Origin: Equadaptatus sp045642025
GTDB lineage: Bacteria > Synergistota > Synergistia > Synergistales > Synergistaceae
Direction of reading: 5' to 3'
Assembly (NCBI GenBank): GCA_045642025.1
Contig: JAZUIB010000035.1
Span: forward strand, 1-30,849
Length of the DNA: 30,849 nucleotides
In this document: one piece after another, positions 17,399-23,777 of the stretch
Numbering within the stretch: position 1 is the stretch's first letter
How the letters are laid out: each line of letters opens with the position of its first letter
Notes under the pieces: model-generated
Told to the model about the DNA's origin: nothing
What the model saw: the letters and a program-made list of their open reading frames with translations, nothing else
Databases searched by the model: none
Translations under genes and position numbers: made by a program

Positions 17399-18403
17399 CT
17401 ATTTCTTCTTCATTATGTCGGAGAATTTTTTGATTGTGCTTTCTTTTGTCTTGACTGCTTCGTTGTAGTCTATTTTGATTGACTGAGCAAGAGCCTTTTT
17501 CGGTGTCGGGAGTTTGAAGTTTTTGTTCGGCATTTTGACATCTTCGCGAACAGGGATTGTACCCTGTGCTGCTACGAGTGTCTGTGCTTCTTGTCCGAGC
17601 ATGTAGTCAACAAATTTCTTCGCTGCGTCAAGGTGCGGTGTGCCCTTGAAGATAGCGATCGGTGAAGGAACTACGAGAAGTTCTTTCGGATAGCACATCT
17701 TAATGTGAGCGCCCTTTGTGATTTTGTTGTCGGTGATGTAGTCAACTGCGAGTGACGCAAGGAGTTCTCCAGATGCTGTGTCGTCGATGACCTGTCCTGA
17801 GCCTTTGCCTATACGTCCGCCGTTAGCTTTGACATCCTGCCAGAATTTCCATCCGAACTGCTTGGAAAGGAGTGCCACGCTCATGTATGATGTTCCTGAA
17901 AGTGCAGGGTCTGCAACACCAAAGCCGTTTTTGAATTCAGGTTTCATAAGATCCTGCCATGATGTCGGGGCTTTTTTCACTCTGTCAGTGTTGATGATGA
18001 TGCCAAGTGTACCTAGACGTGCTGCGTGGAATGAGCCGTCATAGTCCTTGAATGGGTTGATTGTTTCTTTGAATTTCGGGCTCTTGTATTTCTCGAGGAT
18101 GCCTTCCTGTCTCATCTTGTAGAAATCAGGAACTTCTGATGTCCAGAGAACGTCTGCAAGGATTTTGCCGCTCTGGCGTTCAGCAGCGATTTTTGCCATA
18201 AGTTTACCGGCGCCTGCTGACTGATAGTCAACTTTGATTCCCGGGTTCTTTGCTTCAAATCCCTGAACGATGCCCTTAATGAGCGATTCCTTCATCGATG
18301 TGTAAACGATGAGCTTTTCTGCTGCGTCTGCTTTGCAGATCATACCTGCAAAACCGACTGTCAGTATTGCTACTGCGAGTACTGCTGCTAATACCTTTTT
18401 CAT
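17399..18403 (-). CDS. Periplasmic solute-binding protein, FbpA/AfuA-like family
   Basis: This secreted receptor of the ABC importer has 334 residues. The signal peptide is MKKVLAAVLAVAILTVGFAG..., with likely cleavage after ADA or DAA near residue 27. The mature part starts KLIVYTSMKESL, the usual opening of iron(III)/thiamine/phosphonate-type binding proteins, and has the C-terminal HLDAAKKFVDYMLGQEAQTLVA block. The start at 18403 has GGAGG seven bases upstream; a longer reading frame to 18484 would put 27 residues before the signal peptide and is unlikely. The Tyr-Tyr pair that binds iron in FbpA appears as Tyr-Ile, so the ligand is uncertain. Confidence 0.88.
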   Translation of the reverse strand: MKKVLAAVLAVAILTVGFAGMICKADAAEKLIVYTSMKESLIKGIVQGFEAKNPGIKVDYQSAGAGKLMAKIAAERQSGKILADVLWTSEVPDFYKMRQEGILEKYKSPKFKETINPFKDYDGSFHAARLGTLGIIINTDRVKKAPTSWQDLMKPEFKNGFGVADPALSGTSYMSVALLSKQFGWKFWQDVKANGGRIGKGSGQVIDDTASGELLASLAVDYITDNKITKGAHIKMCYPKELLVVPSPIAIFKGTPHLDAAKKFVDYMLGQEAQTLVAAQGTIPVREDVKMPNKNFKLPTPKKALAQSIKIDYNEAVKTKESTIKKFSDIMKKK

Positions 18404-18499
18404 TGCCGTTCCTCCCATAATTTTTTTAGCGTTTGTGCGTGGCAGAGTTGTTAATTTAAAACGCATATCAAAACCTAACCGCACACTTCAGCCTAAAAT

Positions 18500-18527
18500 A
18501 TTTTACCACTATACAGGTGTATTGCAA
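18500..18527 (-). promoter_or_regulatory. Extended -10 promoter for the ABC operon
   Basis: On the minus strand TTGCAA (18527-18522), a 16-base spacer and TAAAAT (18505-18500), with TGG directly before the -10 as an extended element. This would give a leader of roughly 90 bases before the binding-protein start. Confidence 0.55.
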
Positions 18528-18575
18528 TAAATTATTTATCTATTTTTTGCTCTGAAAATCATGCTGAAAATGGAG

Positions 18576-18581
18576 TATAAT
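18576..18581 (+). promoter_or_regulatory. -10 box for the histidine phosphatase gene
   Basis: A perfect TATAAT 20 bases before the start codon. No good -35 is seen at 16-18 bases (best is CTGAAA), so the promoter may need an activator. GAGGTGA at 18591-18597 is the ribosome-binding site. Confidence 0.45.
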
Positions 18582-18601
18582 GCTTATGTTGAGGTGAGAA
18601 T

Positions 18602-19246
18602 ATGACAGAGAGACGCAAATTTTACTTCATTAGACATGGTGAAACAGACTGGAACAGCATGTCTCGTTTTCAGGGGCGCAATGATATACCCTTGAACAAA
18701 GCAGGACTGAAACAGGCTGAGATTGTAGCACAGCGTCTTAAACAGTGCAGCGCAGCAGCCGTGATTACCAGTCCGCTTATACGTGCACGCAAAGTAGCTG
18801 AAATTATAGCAGGAAAAAACAGAAAAATTGTTGTCTGGAACGAACTTACAGAACAATATTTCGGTGCGTGGGAAAAAATGACACTCTCTAATATACGTGT
18901 CAAATATAACGCCGAATACAAAGCGTGGCTCGCAGGTACTGGTAATGTACCTGACGGTGAGAAAGAATTTGAAATATTTGCGAGGGCTCAGAAAGTTGTG
19001 GAGAAACTTCACGAAATTGAAGATGAAGAAACGATTATTGTGTCGCACGGTGGAATACTGCGTTTTGTGTTGCTTGCATGGCTTAGAGGAGAATGCAGTC
19101 CGCTTTTCTGGCGTGTTAGACTTGATAACTGTTCGATAACAACTGCTGAAATCAGAAATGGCAAGTGCATGCTCTGCAGTGTAAATGATATACTGCATTT
19201 TAAAGTCAGGACAGATGAAGAGGCAGCGAATCTTCCTCTTGCTTAA
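18602..19246 (+). CDS. Histidine phosphatase family protein (phosphoglycerate mutase/CobC-like)
   Basis: The 214-residue phosphatase belongs to the branch-1 histidine phosphatases. It has RHGETDWN with the phospho-accepting His at residue 11, the second Arg in TSPLIRARKVAEI (about 59-71), Glu in LTEQYFGAWE and SHGGILRF with the second catalytic His near 149. Such proteins include alpha-ribazole phosphatase (CobC) and diverse phosphosugar phosphatases; with no cobalamin genes nearby the substrate cannot be named. It is transcribed away from the ABC operon. Confidence 0.9.
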   Translation: MTERRKFYFIRHGETDWNSMSRFQGRNDIPLNKAGLKQAEIVAQRLKQCSAAAVITSPLIRARKVAEIIAGKNRKIVVWNELTEQYFGAWEKMTLSNIRVKYNAEYKAWLAGTGNVPDGEKEFEIFARAQKVVEKLHEIEDEETIIVSHGGILRFVLLAWLRGECSPLFWRVRLDNCSITTAEIRNGKCMLCSVNDILHFKVRTDEEAANLPLA

Positions 19247-19297
19247 ACCTTCACTCGTATTGGAATAGCTGATATAAATTTTGCGGATGATTTTATT

Positions 19298-19326
19298 TTG
19301 ATTTTTTAAGTAAATTAGTTTATAAT
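19298..19326 (+). promoter_or_regulatory. Promoter for the metallo-beta-lactamase-fold gene
   Basis: TTGATT at 19298-19303, a 17-base spacer and TATAAT at 19321-19326. A second TATAAT lies at 19337-19342. Confidence 0.6.
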
Positions 19327-19369
19327 CGAATGTGCTTATAATAGGTATGTAAAATTCTTTTCATGTGAG

Positions 19370-20200
19370 ATGATAGGGTTGAAGATAACGGTTTTGATGG
19401 ACGACAAAGGTTCGGAACAGCTGGCGCTAATAAATGAGCACGGACTTTCTATGTGGGTTGAATACAATGGTGTCAAACTGTTGTTTGATTTTGGTTCCAC
19501 CAGCCACCCGCTTTGTAATGCAGAAAAACTTGGTATAGATATTTCATCAGCTGATTATATGCTCTGCAGTCACGCGCATTACGACCATGCTGGAGGGTTT
19601 ATCGATATCATGAAACTGGGCATTGCAAAAAAGTTAATTACCGGCAAATGCTTCTGGGAAGAAAAATATGGTTTTAACGGTGTGAAATATACTTATCTCG
19701 GTACCGGTTTCACAAAAGACGACCTCAAAAAATACGGCATTGAACATATTGAATGTGCTGATATTCTTGAAATTGTCCCCGGTTGTTACGTACTCGGCAG
19801 TTTCAAACGTCGCTTTGATTTTGAAAAAATTCCTCAGCGTTTTGTGAAACGTGCAGCAGATGGTTTTGTCAGTGACAGTTTTGACGATGAAATATGCCTT
19901 GCGTTTGATACTGCCAAAGGACTTGTGGTGCTTGTCGGCTGCTCACACCCGGGTATTCTGAACATTTTGACCGACGTTCATGACAGGCTTGGCAAAAACA
20001 TTGCCGCGGTGTTCGGCGGCACGCATTTAATGGAAGCAGACGACGAGCGCATATCTTTCACACTTGCCGAAATGAAGAAACTCGGTGTAGGCATAAACGG
20101 TTTTTCTCACTGTTCCGGGCACGCTGTTCATGCAGCCATGGACAAAGACTCAACAATTAAAGCATGTCACTTGGCAACTGGAGACGTAATAGAATTTTGA
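19370..20200 (+). CDS. Metallo-beta-lactamase-fold hydrolase (dihydropterin/RFA-P synthase-like group)
   Basis: The protein has up to 276 residues. The metal-binding HAHYDH motif is at 68-73, further ligands are in GCSHPG (about 190-195), and the C-terminus contains GGTHLMEADDERI and FSHCSGHAV. This pattern matches the archaeal and bacterial group named after MJ0301-type 7,8-dihydropterin-6-methyl-4-aminobenzene phosphate synthase, most of whose bacterial members have no proven role. The ATG at 19370 lacks a clear ribosome-binding site; a TTG at 19379 would give the family-typical opening (M)KITVLMD. It precedes the glycerate genes by 173 bases. Confidence 0.85.
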   Translation: MIGLKITVLMDDKGSEQLALINEHGLSMWVEYNGVKLLFDFGSTSHPLCNAEKLGIDISSADYMLCSHAHYDHAGGFIDIMKLGIAKKLITGKCFWEEKYGFNGVKYTYLGTGFTKDDLKKYGIEHIECADILEIVPGCYVLGSFKRRFDFEKIPQRFVKRAADGFVSDSFDDEICLAFDTAKGLVVLVGCSHPGILNILTDVHDRLGKNIAAVFGGTHLMEADDERISFTLAEMKKLGVGINGFSHCSGHAVHAAMDKDSTIKACHLATGDVIEF

Positions 20201-20320
20201 AATTTGAATTTATGTTAGTTTCTTAGATATCGTTCATCGCTAATCGAAAACTAGGAATTTAATAATCTGAGCACCTATACGCAGTAAGTGATTAGCGAAA
20301 ATGATAGCCACAAAAATAGT

Positions 20321-20346
20321 GTATTGCACCGCTTTGCGGTGAATAC
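20321..20346 (+). promoter_or_regulatory. Leader hairpin before the GntP-family permease
   Basis: CACCGC TTT GCGGTG forms a tight stem extended by GTATT/AATAC with one bulged G. It lies just upstream of the ribosome-binding site AAAGGAG and has no T-tract, so it is not a normal terminator. Further upstream TCGCTAATC (20237-20245) and GATTAGCGA (20290-20298) are exact inverted repeats 44 bases apart. Confidence 0.45.
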
Positions 20347-20373
20347 AAATACAAATCAAAGGAGACAGTAACA

Positions 20374-21714
20374 ATGTCAAGCGCGTTTATGTTCTCAGTT
20401 ATTTTCCTTTCTGTCATAGCGATGATATTTGCTATTTCAAAACTGAAACAGCATCCATTTATCGTTATGGTCATTGTTGCAATCGTAGTCGGACTCGTCT
20501 GCGGTATGGACCCTGAAGAAGTCATTAAGACTGTTAAAACTGGATTCGGCAACATTCTTGGCAACATCGGTATAGTCATCCTCTGCGGTACCATCATCGG
20601 TACAATCCTTGAAAAAACAGGTGCTGCGCTTACGATGGCAAACACAATTCTCGGAATTGTCGGCAAAGAACGCTCTGTCCTCACAATGGGTATTGTTGGT
20701 TACATCACCGGTATCCCTGTTTTCTGTGACTCAGGCTTTGTCATTCTTTCCCCGATTTCAAGAGCACTTGCGGCACAGTCAAACAAGTCACTTGCCGTTA
20801 TAGCGACAGCTCTTTCAGGTGGTCTCTATGCGACACACTGTCTTGTTCCGCCTACGCCTGGCCCTATCGCCATTGCAGGCAACCTTGGAGCAGACCTCGG
20901 ACTTGTTATTATGACAGGTCTAGTCATTTCAATTCCTGCAGTTGCATTTGCAATTTTCTACGCAAACAAGATTTCATCGACTGTTGAAATTCCTGCAAAC
21001 CCGCAGTTTACAGTTGAAGAACTTCTCGAAAAATACGGAAAACTTCCAGGCGCTCTTCATAGTTTTGCCCCGATTATCCTTCCGATTATTCTCATCGCTC
21101 TCAAATCAGTAGGCGATTTCAAAACACACCCGCTTGGAGAAGGCGCGCTGCAGCATTTTGTTTCCTTCATTGGTAACCCTGTCATTGCTCTCATCCTTGG
21201 TGTGTTCATCGCGCTGACACTTATCCCTGTCCATGACAAGGACACAGACCTTGCCTGGGTAACGGAAGGCGTGCAGAACTCAGCGGCAATCCTTGTTATT
21301 ACGGCAGCCGGTGGTTCTTTCGGCGCTATTCTCGGCAAACTCCCGATCGCTGACGCGCTTCAGGGCTCGCTGCTTAACCTTGGACTCGGTATTCTTATTC
21401 CATTCCTCATTTCAACAATACTGAAACTATCTATGGGGGCCTCTACTGTCGCAATGATCGTTACCTCACAGATGGTTGCCCCGTTGCTCGGAACACTCGG
21501 ATTCGACTCAACGATGGGCAAAGTTCTTGTTACAATGGCAATCGGCGCAGGTTCAATGACTGCATCACACGCAAACGACTCATACTTCTGGGTTGTCTCA
21601 CAGTTCTCAGATATGAAACCGGCAGATGCTTACAAGTGCCAGACAGGTATGACTGGCGCGATGGGGCTTGTCTGCCTTGCAGTTATCTACATTGCGTCAC
21701 TTATTCTTCTTTAA
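20374..21714 (+). CDS. GntP-family permease, probably for glycerate or a related sugar acid
   Basis: The 446-residue integral membrane protein has about 12-14 helices. Family marks are HPFIVMVIVAIVVG at the start, GFGNILGNIGIVILCGTIIG (about 49-68), GIPVFCDSGFVILSPI (about 112-127) and THCLVPPTPGPIAIAG (about 153-168). GntP proteins import gluconate, idonate, glycerate and similar acids by proton symport. The glycerate kinase directly downstream makes glycerate the best guess here. AAGGAG precedes the ATG. A terminator-like hairpin follows and would lower the kinase transcript. Confidence 0.92.
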   Translation: MSSAFMFSVIFLSVIAMIFAISKLKQHPFIVMVIVAIVVGLVCGMDPEEVIKTVKTGFGNILGNIGIVILCGTIIGTILEKTGAALTMANTILGIVGKERSVLTMGIVGYITGIPVFCDSGFVILSPISRALAAQSNKSLAVIATALSGGLYATHCLVPPTPGPIAIAGNLGADLGLVIMTGLVISIPAVAFAIFYANKISSTVEIPANPQFTVEELLEKYGKLPGALHSFAPIILPIILIALKSVGDFKTHPLGEGALQHFVSFIGNPVIALILGVFIALTLIPVHDKDTDLAWVTEGVQNSAAILVITAAGGSFGAILGKLPIADALQGSLLNLGLGILIPFLISTILKLSMGASTVAMIVTSQMVAPLLGTLGFDSTMGKVLVTMAIGAGSMTASHANDSYFWVVSQFSDMKPADAYKCQTGMTGAMGLVCLAVIYIASLILL

Positions 21715-21726
21715 TTAGCAGCATAA

Positions 21727-21760
21727 ACAGGGCGGACTTCAGTCTGCCCTGTTTTCTTAT
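21727..21760 (+). terminator. Terminator between permease and glycerate kinase
   Basis: A 12-bp stem (ACAGGGCGGACT/AGTCTGCCCTGT, one G-U pair) with a two-base loop, followed by TTTTCTTAT. The kinase ribosome-binding site is directly downstream, so read-through is presumably partial. Confidence 0.8.
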
Positions 21761-21778
21761 ATGAAAGGACGTGTCGAA

Positions 21779-22912
21779 ATGAAAAAAGTAGTAGTAGTTT
21801 CCGACTCATTCAAAGGCTCAATTGACTCTATTGAAATCTGCCACATTGCAAAAGATGTAATCAAAGACATCTTCCCTGAATGTGAAATCATAAATCTTCC
21901 TGTTGCCGATGGCGGAGAAGGGACAGTAGAATGTTTCCGTCAGGCAATTGGAGGAGAACTTATAGAAACAGAAGTTCACGGTCCGCACATGGAACTTATC
22001 AACGCACGTTATCTCCGCCACGGGAAAACAGCAATAATTGAAATGGCGGCTGCAGCAGGACTTCCTCTTGCCGGTGTCAACAGAAATCCTTCGATTACAA
22101 CTACTTACGGAGTAGGCGAACAGATCCGCCATGCAGTCGAAAACGGAGCAAAGGAAATACTTCTAGGTCTTGGCGGAAGTTCTACAAATGACGGAGCATG
22201 CGGACTTGCCGCGGCAATCGGTGTAAAATTCAAAGACATCAACGGCAAAGAATTTATACCGACTGGAGGCACACTTTCAAAAATCGAAATTATTGACATG
22301 ACAGAAGCCAAAAAACTCCTTGAAGGTGTTAAGGTAACTGCTATGTGTGATATAAACAGTCCAATGCATGGTCCAAAAGGCGCTGCGTATATATTTGCAC
22401 CGCAGAAAGGCGCAGATGCCAATATGGTTCTCAAACTTGACGCAGAACTTAAGACACTTGATAAAATAATCGTCAGAGAGCTTGGCATAGAGTCTGTCGC
22501 AGAAATCCCCGGAGCCGGAGCTGCAGGCGGAATGGGCGGCGGAGTAATCGCGTTCATGGGAGCACAGCTCAAGCCCGGTATACAGGCAGTTCTTGATACG
22601 GTTGAATTTGAAAAACAGCTTGAAGGCGCTGACATTGTTATCACAGGCGAAGGTAAACTTGACTCGCAGAGCCTTACAGGTAAAGTGGTTATTGGTGTAT
22701 CGCGCAGAGCAAAAGAGTGCAAAGTTCCTGTTATTGCAGTCGTTGGAGACGTGGCAGACGATGCGTACGATGCATACGACCTAGGCGTCAGCGCTATATT
22801 CAGTATTAACAGACTTGCTATACCGTTCAGCGAAGCCAAACCGCGCAGCACACAAGACTACGAGAATACACTCCGCGACATCTTTAAACTGCTTAAAGCA
22901 ATAGGGAAATAA
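21779..22912 (+). CDS. glxK: Glycerate kinase (GlxK/GarK family)
   Basis: The enzyme phosphorylates glycerate with ATP (to 2-phosphoglycerate in characterised family members), feeding lower glycolysis. The 377-residue product carries VVVSDSFKGSIDS at the N-terminus, VADGGEGTVECF, LGGSSTNDGACGLAAA, GAGAAGGMGGGVIAFMG and ITGEGKLDSQSLTGK in the family order. ATG 21779 is chosen because AAAGGA lies about 10 bases upstream; an in-frame ATG at 21761 overlaps the terminator's T-rich tail. It pairs with the GntP permease as an uptake-and-use unit. Confidence 0.94.
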   Translation: MKKVVVVSDSFKGSIDSIEICHIAKDVIKDIFPECEIINLPVADGGEGTVECFRQAIGGELIETEVHGPHMELINARYLRHGKTAIIEMAAAAGLPLAGVNRNPSITTTYGVGEQIRHAVENGAKEILLGLGGSSTNDGACGLAAAIGVKFKDINGKEFIPTGGTLSKIEIIDMTEAKKLLEGVKVTAMCDINSPMHGPKGAAYIFAPQKGADANMVLKLDAELKTLDKIIVRELGIESVAEIPGAGAAGGMGGGVIAFMGAQLKPGIQAVLDTVEFEKQLEGADIVITGEGKLDSQSLTGKVVIGVSRRAKECKVPVIAVVGDVADDAYDAYDLGVSAIFSINRLAIPFSEAKPRSTQDYENTLRDIFKLLKAIGK

Positions 22913-22963
22913 TATTGGCAGAATGTTGCAGTATCAAAGTAACCTCTGATAGTAAGCCTTTAA

Positions 22964-22989
22964 TGCCGGTCGTATGACCGGCAGTTTTT
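22964..22989 (+). terminator. Terminator of the glycerate gene pair
   Basis: TGCCGGTC and GACCGGCA form an 8-bp stem with loop GTAT, followed by G and TTTTT, about 50 bases after the glxK stop. Confidence 0.9.
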
Positions 22990-22990
22990 A

Positions 22991-23010
22991 TGTTGTACAA
23001 TTGTACAACA
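22991..23010. promoter_or_regulatory. Perfect 20-bp palindrome, operator-like
   Basis: TGTTGTACAA at 22991-23000 is followed directly by its reverse complement TTGTACAACA. A third partial half-site, TTGTTG, is at 23016-23021. It lies directly after the glxK terminator tract and about 180 bases before the candidate RNA promoter. No regulator gene is adjacent. Confidence 0.5.
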
Positions 23011-23186
23011 GTCGGTTGTTGGATTATTTTGTATAAGTCCTCATTCATTCTTTTTTACTTTTATCCTTTTCTCCATATATAACACTGCGGTCAGCCTTAT
23101 GTTTTTTGAAGGGTGTCTTGTAATTTTGTCCGTTTTTTTATGTTTTTTCATCTTTTTTGAAGTTTTTTTCTCAAAGCGGTTGCTTT

Positions 23187-23214
23187 TTGATGGGGGTGAT
23201 TGCAGATTTATATA
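23187..23214 (+). promoter_or_regulatory. Candidate promoter for a non-coding RNA
   Basis: TTGATG at 23187-23192, a 16-base spacer and TATATA at 23209-23214. The expected start near 23221 is just ahead of the RNA's closing stem. Confidence 0.5.
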
Positions 23215-23220
23215 TGGAGA

Positions 23221-23447
23221 CCTCTGTTTCTGAACTTCGCGCTATTTTAAATACGGTGAACCACAGCCAACCTACGGGGGATCAACTATCAGTAATCGGA
23301 ATGTATTTTGCGCCTTCTGACGATGCACGTCTCGTTGATGCCGGACCTTATGCGGAGAAGGGCTGCCCAAGTCTGCAATATCTTCGTATATTGGGTGGGT
23401 CTGTCAGAGACACAATCACTTTTTCAAACCGCGGTTTGAGTTTTTTT
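23221..23447 (+). ncRNA. Candidate free-standing structured RNA (identity unknown)
   Basis: Three signals line up. A promoter-like pair ends at 23214. TGTTTCTGA (23225-23233) can pair with TCAGAGACA (23404-23412, one G-U) to close a domain of about 190 bases. A perfect palindrome TCAAACCGCGGTTTGA with GTTTTTTT ends it at 23447. Inside are further complementary pairs: ATCAAC (23281-23286) with GTTGAT, CCTTCT with AGAAGG, GACG/CGTC, and CAATAT/ATATTG around CTTCGT. No gene follows on this strand, so it is not a leader. Length would suit 6S RNA, but the internal fold looks branched and I could not match a known class. Confidence 0.45.
23424..23447 (+). terminator. Terminator of the candidate RNA
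   Basis: Perfect 16-base palindrome TCAAACCGCGGTTTGA followed by G and seven T. Confidence 0.75.
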
Positions 23448-23596
23448 CAGCACTTTGCACTTAGCGCCCTGTACTTCGGGGAGTAAGTGAGAAGGAAATG
23501 AAAAGCAGCAAAGCACAATCTGCCGACAGTGGCGAGCTTGAAGCAGAGAGTGAAAAAGAAAAAAACAAAATATCGACGCCTTAAAAATTGAAAAAT

Positions 23597-23629
23597 GCCG
23601 GCGGGGATTTTCCCCAACCGGCTATTTTT
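23597..23629 (+). terminator. Second plus-strand terminator
   Basis: GCCGG/CCGGC and GGGGA/TCCCC stems stacked with a small internal loop and a TTT loop, followed by TATTTTTG. It lies 12 bases after a weak 28-codon ORF. Confidence 0.75.
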
Positions 23630-23733
23630 GCGTGTGATTGAAATATTTAATGTTTATTAAAACTTATTCATTTTAAAAAATCCGAGCTAAGATATTCAAT
23701 GTTATTAAAATTATAAGACCGTGATATTATAGC

Positions 23734-23765
23734 AAAAAATATACACTGTAGCAGGGTATATTTTT
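23734..23765 (-). terminator. Terminator of gltX
   Basis: AAAAATATAC (23735-23744) pairs with GTATATTTTT (23756-23765) around an 11-base loop. Read on the minus strand it ends in a U-run and starts 13 bases after the gltX stop. Confidence 0.6.
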
Positions 23766-23777
23766 ATTGTTTTGTTA

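Larger units (their letters stand above)
22913..23777. other. Gene-poor 865-base region between glxK and gltX
   Basis: It holds, in order, the glxK terminator (22964-22989), a 20-bp palindrome (22991-23010), a T-rich stretch (23041-23170), a candidate structured RNA (23221-23447 with promoter at 23187-23214), a 28-codon possible ORF (23498-23584, weak), a second plus-strand terminator (23597-23629), A/T-rich sequence without features (23630-23733) and the gltX terminator (23734-23765). No convincing protein gene is present. Confidence 0.6.

Noticed and set aside
18404..18484. Longer N-terminus for the solute-binding protein
   Set aside because: It would place 27 polar residues before a classic signal peptide, and a strong GGAGG precedes the internal ATG at 18403.
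20321..20346. Hairpin before the GntP gene as terminator of the upstream gene
   Set aside because: It is followed by AAATACAAATC, not a T-run, and lies next to the ribosome-binding site.
22105..22851. A 248-codon minus-strand frame inside glxK
   Set aside because: Entirely antisense to a clear glycerate kinase, with a Ser/Pro-rich shadow composition.
23221..23412. Assignment of the candidate RNA as 6S RNA
   Set aside because: Length and closing stem would fit, but I could not fold a single long arm with a central bubble; the internal pairs suggest branching. Left unnamed.
23157..23486. A 109-codon open frame from TTG (or 95 codons from ATG 23190)
   Set aside because: No ribosome-binding site at TTG 23157, no recognisable protein features, and the frame runs through a perfect terminator hairpin with seven T. 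A non-coding RNA explains the structure better.
23498..23584. A 28-codon ORF rich in Ser, Glu and Lys, after GAAGGAA and before a terminator
   Set aside because: The ribosome-binding site is only two bases from the ATG and the product looks like low-complexity sequence; not enough to call a gene, though a small peptide cannot be ruled out.
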